The notes beneath the pieces are model-generated. The model was not told the DNA's origin, did no database searches, and worked only from the letters and a program-made list of their open reading frames with translations. From Tubiluchus corallicola (lineage: Eukaryota > Priapulida > Priapulimorpha > Priapulimorphida > Tubiluchidae), in assembly GCA_030141605.1 (NCBI GenBank), contig JAQGDQ010000500.1, forward strand, positions 78,307 to 142,306: a stretch of 64,000 nt of DNA, written 5' to 3'. A program made the position numbers and the translations under genes. How positions within the stretch are numbered: the stretch's first letter is position 1; each line of letters starts with the position of its first letter. Shown here in pieces: positions 20,801 through 32,800 of the stretch.

Positions 20801-23800
20801 CACATGCACAGTTATAATACAATTTATTTGGTAACAAAAATGTGAAGAAAGGGCAGCGAAAGACCAATTGGTCATCTAGTCAGCTGCCCTTTGGTTAGTG
20901 ATGAACATTTTTTATAGGTGCTACGCTTCAGTGTATTAGTGTTTGTACCGCTTATAATAAAAACTAAATTGCTACGAATGACATTAAATTGATATGCTTA
21001 TAACGTGTTAGTACAATTCATAAACAGTAATAATAAGTGCATAATAAAAAAATCAAACTGAAAATAACTGAAATAAGAACTGAAACAAGAACTGAAATAA
21101 AAATCTGACAACAGAAACATAATAACAATGGCAACTGAAATTTACTTTATAACACAAGCATAATTCTTAGACAAGCAAGCGAATGTACAATGGAGTCATA
21201 ATATATCATAATAATGTAAAAAAATACAGAGCGATTTTTGATGATCTGAGGTAAAATAAATACACAGATAGTTAAAGCACAAAAAATGACCTGTATGACT
21301 GCATGAGGAGATTAACAATTGGAGTCCAGACTTTGAAAATGATCTACAGAAGTTAGACAATAAACAATTAAATATTGAACCTGCTATAACAGTAACTGCT
21401 CTTGCACGCAGTTAGACAATTTATTAGTGGGCAAAAGGAATAAAAGTTGTAAAAGTTGTTAGAAAATACTGTATGCTTATATGTAGTTAATCTCAGTAAT
21501 AAGTTTGCAAGAGTTGACATTTATATAATATACAAGAGGTGTGAGACATGAACAATACAACGTAGAAACGTATTTATGAAAGTATTTGGGAAGAGGATTT
21601 TCACTTTTAGTGTGCTGTTTAGAATAAAGTACTGCAAATTAATTTTCAAACGGATACTTTCTGGCAAATCTAATGTAATAGAAAAGTTGAAAATGGGCAC
21701 TGGGGACATTGGAAAAACTTTCACAGGAACTGATTTCAACTTCAGGAGAGATTTCTGAAATACTTTTCCGGGAACAAATACAACCGGAATAAGTTTCTTT
21801 CTTTGGTGTCTATCAGTCATGAGACAGTATCGCACCAGAAACTTTGTTATTTAAAAAAATTTATCCTGGGACAAAAATTGTACGTTCTGTGGAGTATGAC
21901 CCGTATACGTTAGTGAAATTATGAAGCTTATAAAATTAGTAGCATAAGTAACAACAACAAATGTTGTTGTTGTGGTTGTTGTTAGGCTTGCTGTTGCTAT
22001 GGTTGTGGCTGTTGTTGTTATTGTTGCTGCTGCTGTTGCTGTTGCTGGGGCTGTTGCTGTGGTTGTGGCTGTTGTTATTGCTGTGGTTGTGGCTGTTGTT
22101 GTTGGTGTTGTTGTTGTTCCTGTGCCTGTGGTTGTTGTTGTTGCTTTTGTTGTTGTGGCTGTGGCTGTGGTTGTTGTTGTTGTTATTGTTATTGCTGTGG
22201 TTGTGGTTGTTGTTGTTGTCATTGCTGTGGTTGTGGTTGTTGTTGTTGTTGTTATTGCTGTGGTTGTGGTTGTTGTTATTGTTATTACTGTGGTTGTTGT
22301 TGTTGTTATTGTTATTACTGTGGTTGTGGTTGTTGTTGTTGTTATTGCTGTGGTTGTGGTTGTTGTTGTTGTTGTTATTACTGTGGCTGTGGTTGTTGTT
22401 GTTGTTGTTGTTGTTGTCATTTTCAGTATTGTGATTACAGGTAAATGTGCCTTTCTGTAATCATCTTTTTATTATATATTTATTTTATAAAAATTATTGG
22501 TACCATAATCAAAATTCGTTGTTAATACCATTCATTACAAATACAAAAAAATCACCGCTGCAGCATTTCTGTTTATTATCAGTACTGTCATTTTCAAGTA
22601 TGTACATTTTTATAATGTGTGCTTGCATAGCAAAATCATCCATAAGTCCTCATTCAAGCTTTTCTAGTTATTCACATATCCTGAAGCTCCATTTCATGAG
22701 GAACATTTTGATACCAAGTTCATCACTCTATGTTATTTCTAAGCTGAGATAATCCACGTTGAAGTTGAGGTGTGGGCTTTTTCAAACTCCGATAGTAGCT
22801 CGTGGAAGCAGCAATCATTTTTTCAGGTTTTTCTGTTGTCAAGCCCAGATCTTCATCAGAAAGAGCCATCTACTGGACTTAAACATAACTTCATCATGTT
22901 CTTGCAATGTCCGTAGCAACCAACATCGCTGTGGTTGCTTGATATGTGTTTTGTAGAAACAAGACAAAAACAATGGCTGACTTTAACAGTGATTTTCTAA
23001 AGATTATGTTTTTCAGCGCGCAGCCTGCATCTCAACTTCAACGTGGATTATCTCAGCTTAGAAATAACATAGAGTGATGAACTTGGTATCAAAATGATCC
23101 TCATGAAATGGAGATTTAGGATATCAGAATGATTAGAGAAGCTTAATTGCTGACTTATGGATGATTTTGTTATGCAAGCAACACACATTATGATTCCAGC
23201 TCTTTCTAATGTCACGTTATATTTTCAATAAATTAAGATGATTTTAATCCTTGTTTTCTTTTCCTTCACAGAAGAACAACGTGTTTCTGTTGAAGTCAGA
23301 ACGTGAGACAGCTGACAATGCTGTACGATTTCCAGGACCACCAATTCTCGCCTCAAACGATCATAAATATTGCAAAAAAGAGGAGACAGTTTCAGTAATA
23401 AGCAACGTGAAACAAGAGCTAGACAAAGGCGATGCATTGTTTATAAGCCATGTGCCGGAAGATGAACTACACCATGACACAGATGACAATGAAGAACTAG
23501 ACAAAGGCGATGCATTGTTTATAAGCCGTGTGCCGAAAGATGAACTACTCCATGACACAGATGACAATGAAGAACTAGACAAAGGTGATGCGTTGTTTAT
23601 AAGCCGTTTGCCGAAAGATGAACTACGCCATGACAGTGATGACAATGAAGAACTAGACAAAAGCGATGCATTGTTTATAAGCCGTGTGCCGAAAGATGAA
23701 CTACTCCATGACACAGATGACAATGAAGAACTAGACAAAGGCGATGCATTGTTTATAAGCCGTATGCCGAAAGATGAACTACGCCATAACACAGATGACA

Positions 23801-24399
23801 ATGAAGAGCTAGACAAAGGCGATGCATTGTTTATAAGCCATGTGCCGAAAGATGAACTACTCCATGACACAGATGACAATGAAGAACTAGACAAAGGAGA
23901 TGCGTTGTTTATAAGCCATGTGCCGGAAGATGAACTCCATCATGACACAGATGATGATGAAACGCTGCCTCATTCCAATTGCGACTCTGACGGTTTAAGC
24001 AATGCAGATGCTAACAGCAGGTTGTCGCAACACTCTGAAGGCTTATTAAGTGATGAAGTTTTTAACAACAAGTTTACACAAGAGTCTAAAAGCTCGAACC
24101 GTGTAACTAACCTGTCAGATCACGGCAACGGTTGTACTGACAAACTTGTACGGCAAAATAAGCATGTTGTGTTTGATAGTTGCTTGGATCAGCTATTGTG
24201 GCGACTGCGTTGTGACCAGTGTGAGAGCCCTGTTGATAGGGTTACTAAACAATGCTTCGGTTCCGCATTGACTGTCAAGATATTTTGCGTAAACAACCAC
24301 GAATTCTATTGGCAAAGCTTGCCGTTTTTGCAGCAACAGCCAGCTGGAGATCTGTTGTTGGCTGCGGCAACTTTGTACGCTGGATTCACTCGGTGGTAG
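17813..24399 (+). CDS. THAP-domain protein with acidic 26-residue repeats, two exons, 503 aa
   Basis: Exon 1 is 17813-18196 (128 codons) and exon 2 is 23272-24399 (375 codons plus stop). The donor AAGCGG|GTAAGTG and the acceptor TTCCTTCACAG|AAG are both phase 0. Residues 1-103 are a THAP zinc-dependent DNA-binding domain: Cys4, Cys9, Trp40, Cys63, His66 and the closing AVPTVF (98-103). Residues 177-358 are seven 26-residue acidic repeats (core ELDKGDALFIS, P-[KE]-DEL, DTDDNE). From residue 425 there is a cysteine-containing domain (VVFDSCLDQLLWRLRCDQC, later CVNNHEFYWQSLP and GDLLLAAATLYAG) of a type found after THAP domains in many animal proteins, which usually continues further. Here the frame stops within the first unit of a tandem repeat, so a truncated C-terminus is likely. 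Expected to be a nuclear DNA-binding protein or derived from a domesticated transposase-like gene. Inclusion of extra mini-exons from the 80-bp array is possible. Confidence 0.75.
18143..19616 (+). repeat. 80-bp minisatellite carrying splice acceptor, mini-exon and donor
   Basis: About 18 copies plus one partial copy (near 19241-19270) of an 80-bp unit. The first copy is the end of THAP exon 1 (18143-18196) with its donor and the first 26 bp of the intron. Each later unit contains CTCTACAG, a 54-nt segment starting GATACAGGAGGAA and ending CATAAGCGG, then GTAAGTGTA. In the exon 1 frame every unit I read is open for 18 codons (ending SQERRHKR). Copies differ by point changes only. Confidence 0.95.
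19695..20601. repeat. long inverted repeat (arms about 155 bp) around a 5S-derived element
   Basis: About 19695-19849 is the reverse complement, with high identity by eye, of about 20444-20601. Shared phrases include AAGACTGATGTTCTTGTTTA at the outer end and TTTGTTTTTCACGATTTGA at the inner end. The loop is almost filled by the 5S-derived element. In the THAP pre-mRNA this could form a long hairpin. No transposon ends were identified. Confidence 0.8.
19863..20420 (+). mobile_element. 5S-rRNA-derived SINE-like element, copy C (most complete)
   Basis: 19863-19973 matches 5S rRNA from about position 11 to the 3' end, including the region of box A, intermediate element and box C (TTGAAAACACCGG, AAGTTAAGCAACATAGAGCC, GGTGCTGTAGGCTT). 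It continues with the shared body to about 20420 (GACAACAACTTCATT). This gives an element of about 560 bp. It sits in the loop of the long inverted repeat inside the THAP intron, on the same strand as the gene. Confidence 0.8.
20765..20910 (-). mobile_element. LINE 3'UTR fragment
   Basis: It shares the GGGCAG...TCATCTAGTC...TGCCCTTT block with the LINE 3' end at 17035-17720. On the minus strand it ends in AAATAAA-like sequence and an ATT repeat (20769-20782). No coding part was seen. Confidence 0.5.
20911..21954. other. THAP intron, nothing recognised
   Basis: AT-rich intronic DNA. Short open frames at 21521-21835 and 21576-21758 overlap on opposite strands and show no domain. Confidence 0.5.
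21955..22425. repeat. TTG-rich compound microsatellite
   Basis: About 470 bp of TTG/CTG/TGG/ATT triplets in the THAP intron. Long Leu, Val or Thr frames through it on both strands are artefacts. Confidence 0.95.
22611..23193. repeat. long inverted repeat (arms about 165 bp)
   Basis: About 22611-22776 is the reverse complement of about 23022-23193. The best-conserved phrase is AAGCTGAGATAATCCACGTT with neighbouring CTCCATTTCATGAGG. The loop is about 245 bp. The right arm ends about 80 bp before the THAP exon 2 acceptor, so pre-mRNA folding here could affect splicing. Could be a foldback element. Confidence 0.8.
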
Positions 24400-25115
24400 C
24401 GTGAAGTATTTTTCAAGCCTTGTACATTTAAAATACAGGGTGTTCGGAAAGTCACTGTGCATTTTTGTATTCTGGATTCACACAGTGGTGGCGTGAAGTA
24501 TTTTTCAAGCCTTGTACATTTAAAGTACAGGGTGTTCAGAAAGTCACTGTGCATTTTTGTATTCTGGATTCACTCAGTGGTAGCGTGAAGGATTTTTTAA
24601 ACATCCTGTACATTTAAAATACAGGGCGTTCCAAAAGTCATTGTGCATTTTTGTATTCTGGATTCACTCAGTGGTAGCGTGAAGGATTTTTTAAACACCC
24701 TGTACATTTAAAATACAGGGTGTTTGGAAAATCACTGTATATTTTTTGTATTCTGGATTCAGTCAGTGGTAGTGTGAAGTATTTTTCAAGCATTGTACAT
24801 TTAAAATACAGGGAGTTCGGAAAGTCACTGTGCATTTTTGGATTCTATATTCACTCTGTTGTAGTTTGAAGTATTTTTCAAATCTTGTACATTTAAAATA
24901 CAGGGTGTTCGGAAAGTCATTGTGCATTTTTGTATTCTGGATTCACTCAGTGGTAGCGTGAAGGATTTTTTTAAACACCCTGTACATTTAAAATACAGTG
25001 TGTTCGGAAAATCATTGTGCATTTTTGTATTCTGGATTCACTCAGTGGTAGTGTGAAGTATTTTTCAAATCTTGTACATTTAAAATACAGGGTGTTCGGA
25101 AAGGCATTGTGCATT
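24380..25115. repeat. 92-95-bp tandem array of a very small TIR element
   Basis: Eight starts of TACAGGGTGTTCGGAAAGTC at 24434, 24526, 24620, 24714, 24807, 24899, 24994 and 25086 (with small variants). In the cleaner units the inner end reads AACACCCTGTA, the inverse of TACAGGGTGTT, and adjacent units are separated by CATTTAAAA. Each unit is thus an approximately 85-bp TA-flanked inverted-repeat element, mariner/Tc1-like in its ends. The partial first unit (GGATTCACTCGGTGGTAGCG) contains the THAP stop codon. Confidence 0.85.
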
Positions 25116-26159
25116 TATATATTCATTAATAACCATGTTTCAATATTAAATACAAGAGGTAAATATGAATGACAATTATAAGCATTGTTGAAACTGACCC
25201 CCCCCTTCAGTGGTGGCTAGTAGCTAAAATTAGTAGGGTGCTGCAAAATTAAACATTTTTAGCCATTGTTTTAATACTGTGTAAAACTAAACAAACACAT
25301 GTAATTAAATTTAGCAAACAGATTTATACATAACCTTGATAAACTCCTAATATTGTTTTCTTACGATTAGCCGAAATTGTCGCAGTTCAAGAATATGCCG
25401 ACAGACAGCTTTTAAGGAGAGAAATTGACAGTGAGGTTCTTTTCCTCAACCGTTGAATGACGTCATTGGTGGAAGAATCTGCGTTCAAAATCCAGTTCAA
25501 GCGTGAAACGGATTTTAAATTGACTTTACTTACTTATACGAGGCGTTTATTGCACTTTTATTACTAAATCCTTCTAACATCTTTCGTGAACATTGAAATA
25601 AATCCAACTTTCCAGAAAGTTTGACGTTTCCTTTAACAAAACTATCAGAATTGCGTCAGTATGTGGCAAAAGAGAATCGGTTTTCATCCGATTTCATTCT
25701 GTTGCTGCTGCAGTTTCCTTCCCTTGTTATTTTGGTGTAAGGCAGCTAGATGGCAGCACCTGCCAGCGTCTAAGCAGCGCTTTTATCATAATTCCAAGCA
25801 AATTTGTTTGCAGTACTATTGAAACATTTCTCAGTCATAGATTGCATAATAATGCATGTTTATCATGATCCCTATAAAACTTTGCTTTACTTTATATCTT
25901 CCATCTGTAAAAAGTTGGTTTCCTCTACACTAAGAAGACAAAATTACGCCAGTTATCAAATACATTCAAATAAGCATAAATGAATAAATATGCTTTCGGC
26001 ATGGGATTTGACAGCGAAAGCGAAACAATATTTTGTACTAATTATTTAACTAATTATAAATTAAGATATACAAATAAATACAAATTTGCTTGCTACAGAC
26101 TTCCAAATACTTCGTTCCTGCGTTGACAGAGAAATTAGACAAGAAGAAAGGGAAATAAT
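25116..26159. other. intergenic, nothing firm
   Basis: Near 25206, TTCAGTGGTGGCTAGTAGCTAAAATTA follows a C-run and resembles a hAT-type terminus (shown in shortened sense: CAGTGGTGGCTAG). No opposite end was found. No gene was recognised. Confidence 0.4.
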
Positions 26160-26208
26160 TGGAGAGAGAGAGAAAGAAAGAAGGGAAAAAGATGGCAGAC
26201 AGAAAGTG

Positions 26209-26245
<37 letters not shown>

Positions 26246-26394
26246 GAGAGAGAGAGAGGCAGGGGGAGGAAGAGAGAGAGAAAGAGCCAGAGAGAGAGAG
26301 AGAGAGATTGAGATAAAGATAGATAGAGAGAGATAGAGAGTGAGACAGAGAGATATAATAACAATAATAATAATAATAATAATAATAAATCTTT
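26160..26394. repeat. compound microsatellite (GA, TA, TAA)
   Basis: GAGA-rich blocks surround a (TA)n run at 26214-26241. A (TAA)n run at 26357-26388 directly precedes the LINE 3' end, as its minus-strand tail. Confidence 0.9.
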
Positions 26395-26968
26395 ATTAAA
26401 GAAATGAACATATATACAAAAAGGTGCCTCTTTTTGCAGGCTCAGATCAACAATTTACATTTTCATATAACAAATATTTTAAATATTTCCAGTTTCACAC
26501 TATGTACAACGAATAACATATTATACTTAAATTAGATTTAATTTCAAATGATTCACAAGTATTATACACATCAATTAACTTTCCACACCTACATAATTTA
26601 TTTTTGTATACTGGAGCGGGTCTAAATTAATTATTACTTAGTATAAAATTATCTCTGATCAGGTTAGTAAAAGCCATTATTAAATTTTTATCAGATTGAA
26701 GCATAATATTTCGTGTATAATTGGCATCAGCTATTTCTATGAAACGCATTCTTTTTGTATTATCTACTTTATTGCATCTGAATAAAATGTGCTGAGGAGT
26801 TTGCTCTTCTTCTCCACATGGACATAAACTAGTATCACAAATATTAAGTCTATACAAAAAGCTGTTAAAATTCCCCTGGCCAGTTAAAAAAGACATGGCA
26901 ATGGATTCTATTTTCCTTTCATTATTTCCAAGCGGCAAATTCAAGGGTTTACATTTTATATTCTGCAT
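26395..26968 (-). pseudogene. LINE 3' end (C-terminal zinc-binding region of ORF2)
   Basis: Minus-strand frame 26968-26627 (113 codons) contains LTGQGNFNSFLYRLNI, then CPCGEEEQTPQHILFRC, the Cys-rich C-terminal motif of jockey/R1/I-type LINE polyproteins. A 3'UTR of about 230 bp then leads to AATAAAG and an ATT-repeat tail. It is a 5'-truncated insertion. It resembles the tail structure of the LINE at 8817 but carries a different C-terminus. Confidence 0.7.
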
Positions 26969-27660
26969 TTCAACATTTTCTCATCGAAATTGCATAACAT
27001 GCCTATATTTATTTGACCAGGTACAAGAAACATAATCCATAATTTGACGTTTAGTTTAATTTCTATTATAGTTTGATATTATAGTGCAGTTTGCTGTAGA
27101 TACATTTGGTTAAATTACTATTTTTTTGTACCATCGATTACATGCTTTATTTTTCTTATGTATTTTTTAAATTAGATATTCCATTTGGTTAAATTAGTAT
27201 TTCTTTTTCACCATGAATTCCATTAAGCAATTTGTAAATTTGGTATTGATGTTGTCATACTTGAATTTAAATCATGAATCATTTATTGTCATTTGTATTA
27301 TGCTCTTCTGTAGTATACCTATTATGTTTTTAATATCTGCTGTTATAGTGACAATAACAACTTCCTTGTCAGTTCAATTAGCAAAGCGACCAGGCACAAG
27401 ATGAAATATTTCGTTAAATCCTTTTTGTAAATAGATCATCATTTTGTCAATAAACTATTGTGATATATTTGAACAAAATCAGCGGTTTGCAATAATTTCA
27501 ATTCAAAATTCGAATTTCTTAAATCCATTTTTGAAATGTTTAAAATTGCCTACGTATGCAAAATATCAAATTTATTTAACGTAATGTCAATTTAGAATGA
27601 AACGCGAAGAGTACATACATCTGTCAGTGTTAGGCAAATAAAAAAAAATAAAAAAAAAAT
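26969..27660. other. left flank of the Ig-gene array, nothing recognised
   Basis: AT-rich. It ends in an A-rich run (about 27640-27659) immediately before the first duplicated base of the array. No gene was recognised. Confidence 0.5.
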
Positions 27661-28074
27661 TTGAATCATGATTATAAGAATTGGGTGCAAATATCATCAA
27701 TTTAATGATGGCTGTTAGAGAATGAACAGAGATGAACTAAAGTAGTGTATTATAGTTGTACAGAAAATTAATATCTGAAAGAAAATTTTTTACTGAATAT
27801 GGTACCCACACGTAGCTAGAACAATAACATATATATCTAAGGTTTTTTTCCCAGAGTAATGAATATTACTTTCGTTACTTTGACAAAGGTTTACAACACG
27901 CCGTCATGTAGTTCCAAGTGAAGTAAGATCATGTCACACAAAATAGATGAGAATATCCTCTTTGTACACGGTTTTTTGTTTATAAAGTGCACATTTGAAG
28001 CAAGGTGGCAGTAGTGCTGCACAAAGTTGATCATCTTTACTATGCAATGACCTCTTCAGTCGTCTAACTATTAA

Positions 28075-28335
28075 TTACTTTTTGCAAATTTACTGTGAGT
28101 TGTTGACACATTTCAGTCGATGATTGCAGAGACCTTTGCGAACAGAGCAAGATCTTCCAAGGTTAGTGCACTGAAATGCTGAAGCATCTTTGGTACGATT
28201 CTTTCTTCTTTGATGCTTCTCTTCCCATAGTAGCTGAAGCCTATCTTCATTGTGTTTCACCCCATCAAACACTGGCATCCGCCAAGTTTCCCTGTCTGAA
28301 GTTGCTGTTTGCAGTTTTTGGCAGTTACGCACTTT
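28075..28335 (-). pseudogene. LINE-like C-terminal fragment, unit 1
   Basis: Minus-strand frame 28332-28090 reads DRETWRMPVFDG, then EEKHQRRKNR and C-x(6)-SCSVRKGLCNHRLKC. A WR..V..G / basic stretch / C...C..R.GL..H...C order is common at the C-terminus of endonuclease-type LINE proteins. It is repeated in all three units, upstream of each Ig gene and on the opposite strand. I regard it as a relic carried along by the duplication. Confidence 0.5.
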
Positions 28336-29859
28336 GAACGACAGAAATTTTTCTTTAGTATGACTTAAGACATCTGATATGGTAGTTCCATTGATAGGCT
28401 TCCTTGTTTCGGTTTAGTTACTGTTACTTTCTACAATCATTACAGTTTTAATTAGACAAAATCAGACAATTCATAAAATTAGTTCTCATTATCTATTTAG
28501 CTGTTTTTTATTTATTCATTTGTGTCTGACTTACTAGTAACAATTGTTCAAATTTCTGACATGTGTCTGGAAAAGAATCGGAAATGTTTGTCTATGCACA
28601 CATTCAATTTGGCCATAATAATGCGGTTCAATATTCCAACGAAGTGAACAAAAATGTAAACCCAAGCGTCAAAAATAATGGAATTGTAGTTTAAAAAGTT
28701 GAACAAACCTGGAAATATGTCTTTATATACAGTGTGTAGAAATCAGAGCTGATGGTATTGAAACTTTACAAATGCGGTGCTTTATTGAAACTATCATAAA
28801 ATATTTTGAAATCTGGTGAGTAGATTATAATGTAATTTTACATTTTGTTAATATAAGTCACCTTAGAGATAAGTATACATTTATCGCTTAGTTTAGAATA
28901 CTATTATTGTAGCATTAAGTTTTATTGAAACTGAAATACTATAAAACATTTTAAAATGTGGAGACTAAATTATAATTATAAATTTGTCATTTTTTTAAAT
29001 GTAAACATCCCTAAAGATAGGCATATTGTTTAACTCTCGGTTTAGAATATTGATATTGTGTGAGTCGTCACAATTAAAATGAAACTGAAATAACAGAACA
29101 GATGGCCCAGTTTATCCTGGTGATTTCCCACATTGCCTGGAGCAAAAAGTGAAAAAATAGCAGATGACAATTCGCCGTGCTTGTAAATTCGGATAATACC
29201 TCTTGCTTGACAACAGTTACGCGTGAGATACTTTCGAAAAATAATATCTAAGCTTCAGATGCCGACCATAAAATCGATGATCATGACTACGTGTTCAAAA
29301 GTTGTGACAAAATAAAAATTACTTTGTCAAGGTGGTCACTGGATGTGTTGTAGTGGCAATGAATGAAACAAACAGAAAATTTATTCCTGTTCATTAACTG
29401 AAATCAGGCTGTTTCCGAATTTCGGTGCATCCCTCCTATGTTTAGATTTCTAGTAACCAGAGAGCTCTGGGGTAGTTTTTTTTGTTTTTAATTTGTGCCA
29501 AGACGTGACTGGAAAGAATTTTGTTGATCCAATTCAAAAGTGCTCATATCAGTTGGAAGAATGTAAATTTGATTGTGTTTATTGCAAAAATTTACATTTT
29601 TTCTGTGTAGATTTAATATTATAAAAACAAGAAAACAGATTAGAATGTCGTGATAATTATTATGACAAAAGGATAGTATAATGTTCACATCTTGATTAAT
29701 ATGCTTTTAGATCATTCCTGTAATAAAGTCGCATGTTACGTATTGCAAGTATTGCGTGGGCGTGATGGCGGTCTTAGAATTTAATTATAATATCATAATC
29801 ACAAGGTTTTTATTATTTTAGCAACCAAAACTTAGAGAGATATTAGTTGAATATTCAAA

Positions 29860-32800
29860 ATGAGGTCATACCATACACTGCTGCATTTGATTGTTTTCCT
29901 GTTCATTAACTGTAAGTAAAAACAAACAATTATTTCTTAATGCCAGAGATATTTTTAGTCTACAGTAATGCAAGGAAAATTAGTTATATTATTTACCAGT
30001 TTCTCAGAAACATTGTATTTCAGTGCACAATTCTTATTGATAATTTAAACTCTAAACATTTGATTTGTTGCAATTACCATAATACTACATGGTTCCACAT
30101 ATTTTCCCTCCTCCTTGAAGTATTATGTGTAGTTATAAGATACTTGAGAGGATAATTTAAATGCCAAATACCCGTCTTGGAAAGCTTATTTTGTGTTAGC
30201 ACACCACAAACAGTTTCATTAGAAGCAATTAAACTCAAATGTCGTCAACACTACACACAAACAACTGCAAATCATTCATTCTACAACGACACACACATAC
30301 AAAATTAACACCAACAGAAAAAGGTCATCAGGTGAAATTCAGATTTCTGTTCCTACTCACTATCTTCAACCTCTGTTCAACTCAATGGATGAAATACAAG
30401 AACTATGCAGTTAAAATCAGCACCTAATCAATTATACCATTTTCCTCCTAAGCAAAATTACGTTGTTGGCAGGTTTGTGCTCGACGCTCATGGCAACAGT
30501 TGCTCTTCGTTGATGCAATGCCTGTTAAACTCTCATTCTAATTTATCTTTTTTTCAATTTCTTTTTATTAAATTCCTTATGTATGTAAAGCTTCTCATAT
30601 TTTTACCAAAACCTTGTGAAAGTTTTAAAGTTTAATTGTGTTTCATTAACTATGAAAATAAAATTAATTGCTACTAATACTATGCAATTATTAAGTTTAA
30701 TTACTATTTTAGACATACATAGTTCACTGCAGATAGTGGTCATATGCTTGCTACTGCAGCAGAGAATGTGAACCGACAAAGTAATGCTGTCACACTGTAC
30801 ACATGTTACTTATATGTACAATTTATATGACATACCTGTTTACATTTATATATATTGTACTGCAGGGCTGTGATGAAATAGTGTAATACTGGCAGGGGAA
30901 TACAGCAGACTTCTCAGGTGTGCGTGTGAACGTGGCTTTAACTAGCACCTAGACTCTTATTCTGACCTTGTGTTAGTGGGAGCCACTAGTCACGTGCACA
31001 CCTGAGCTTATAAAAAGGGTAGGTCTGCTGTAGATCCTTGTCAGTGGTCATCTCATCTCAGCTCTGTTCACACTTCAGGCTTTGCTCTATTCGGTAACCT
31101 TTTTGGAATATTTTTTTTGGTAATAAATTGTCATTTTTATTTTATTGTTCATTTTGGTTTTTGGTTTTGGCATCGACCTACTTGAGACATGCCGCACGGT
31201 GTAGGTCGCGGTGCCATCCGTTCTGCCTCCATTAAAAGTGGAGAGCAGTCCATTATATATATATTATGTATGCATAATCATATATCTGTATATGCTCACT
31301 TGGTTATAATATTCTATTTTTCAATTCAGTTGATTCATTACACATATTAGTCGTAGCAGCAAAATCTAAATTTCTTATATTTAAATTTGTATTTTTTACA
31401 GATGTACGAAGTGAATTACAATATTTTGAACAAGAACCTGAAGATGTTGCTACTCTTCCTGGAGAAAACGTTGTGGTACAGTGTGTAGTAAAAAGCGAGG
31501 TTCCACTAGGATATCAGTTTTTTTGGTTGCTTAACGACCAGATCATTGATGCAAACGTGGATGATAACTATACTTTTATTAACAGTAATCCTTATAAGAC
31601 TAGAAACTGGAGTATAAAGATTAAAGATGTAAACTTAGATCAACGTGATGGTTCCTATCACTGCCGAGTGAATGTTTTTGGTGAAGGAGGAGGAAATGAT
31701 GAGTCAAACAAAGGAAATGTAACTGTTGTTGGTGAGTCAGTATTTTTAATTACCACTTTTCAATTTTTTAAATAAATCAGTAATTATACAAGTTGACATT
31801 AATCTGTACAATATGATGTATTGTAATTACATTTACATTTACATATGATATGTTCAGATTTGATTTCCGCATATTAGATAATAAGAGTTTGTAAGTTTTA
31901 CAGGAGGAAGTTAAAGTATGAATTGTCACAGTTTTGTAACACAACACCTGCTGTGATGCAGCTGCAGTTGATGATGATATAGAATCAGGTTTTGCATTCT
32001 TGTTTATATTGTTCATTAGTACTATTTTCCAAAAAGTTTTAACTTTTAAAGTAGATGCTTCATTTGTTAGTTTTTGTCTTTATCAATTTTTGTTGTAAAA
32101 TTTAAGATGTGAGTAAAGTTTAGAGGTTCATTAACCTGGAAAATAAAATTTATTACTAGTTTAAACAAATGTAATTCACTGCGTTAGTGACCACATGCCT
32201 ACTAGTAGCAAATGCTGACAAGACAATGCTGTCACACTGTATATACGTCACTTATGTGTACAAGTTGTAGAAGTTGAGATAAAGTATGAAATATCATAGA
32301 GAGTAGTGACACAATAGGTGCCCTGATGCATATTATTTTTTATTTACCATCTATCACACATTATATGATTTGATAATAAAGATTAGTCCAAGGCCAAGAG
32401 TAGAAATGACCAGTTTTTACCCATATAGAGTAAGAGACAGTGACAGCGGCAAACAACTCTGCAATAGTATTGAGTCAATGGAAAGCTGCCATTATTATGG
32501 AGCAGGTCCTGAGTGCTCTTCATTGGCATTCAGTCCTTATCTATTTAGACAACATCATAGTCTATGGCTGAACTGTTGAGAGTACCTCTTCCGCTTCCAG
32601 GAAGCCCTCGTGCACCTAGAAAAAGCTGAGCTGAAATGAAATGCTAAAAAATGTCTTCTCACACAGAAAGAAGTTACTTACCTTTATTACATTGTTTCTT
32701 CTGATAGTGTCAAGACTGATCTTACTAAAACTGAAGCAGTTTATAATTGGCCCCAACATCAAAACATGAAGCAACTTTCGCAGACTGTGTACTTACTATA

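Noticed and set aside
23361-23894. 177-codon minus-strand Ser-rich frame
   Set aside because: Antisense of the 26-residue THAP repeats; it stays open only because the repeat period is a multiple of three.
25206-25235. hAT transposon terminus (CAGTGGTGGCTAG)
   Set aside because: Only one end was visible; no inverted partner or target duplication was found downstream.
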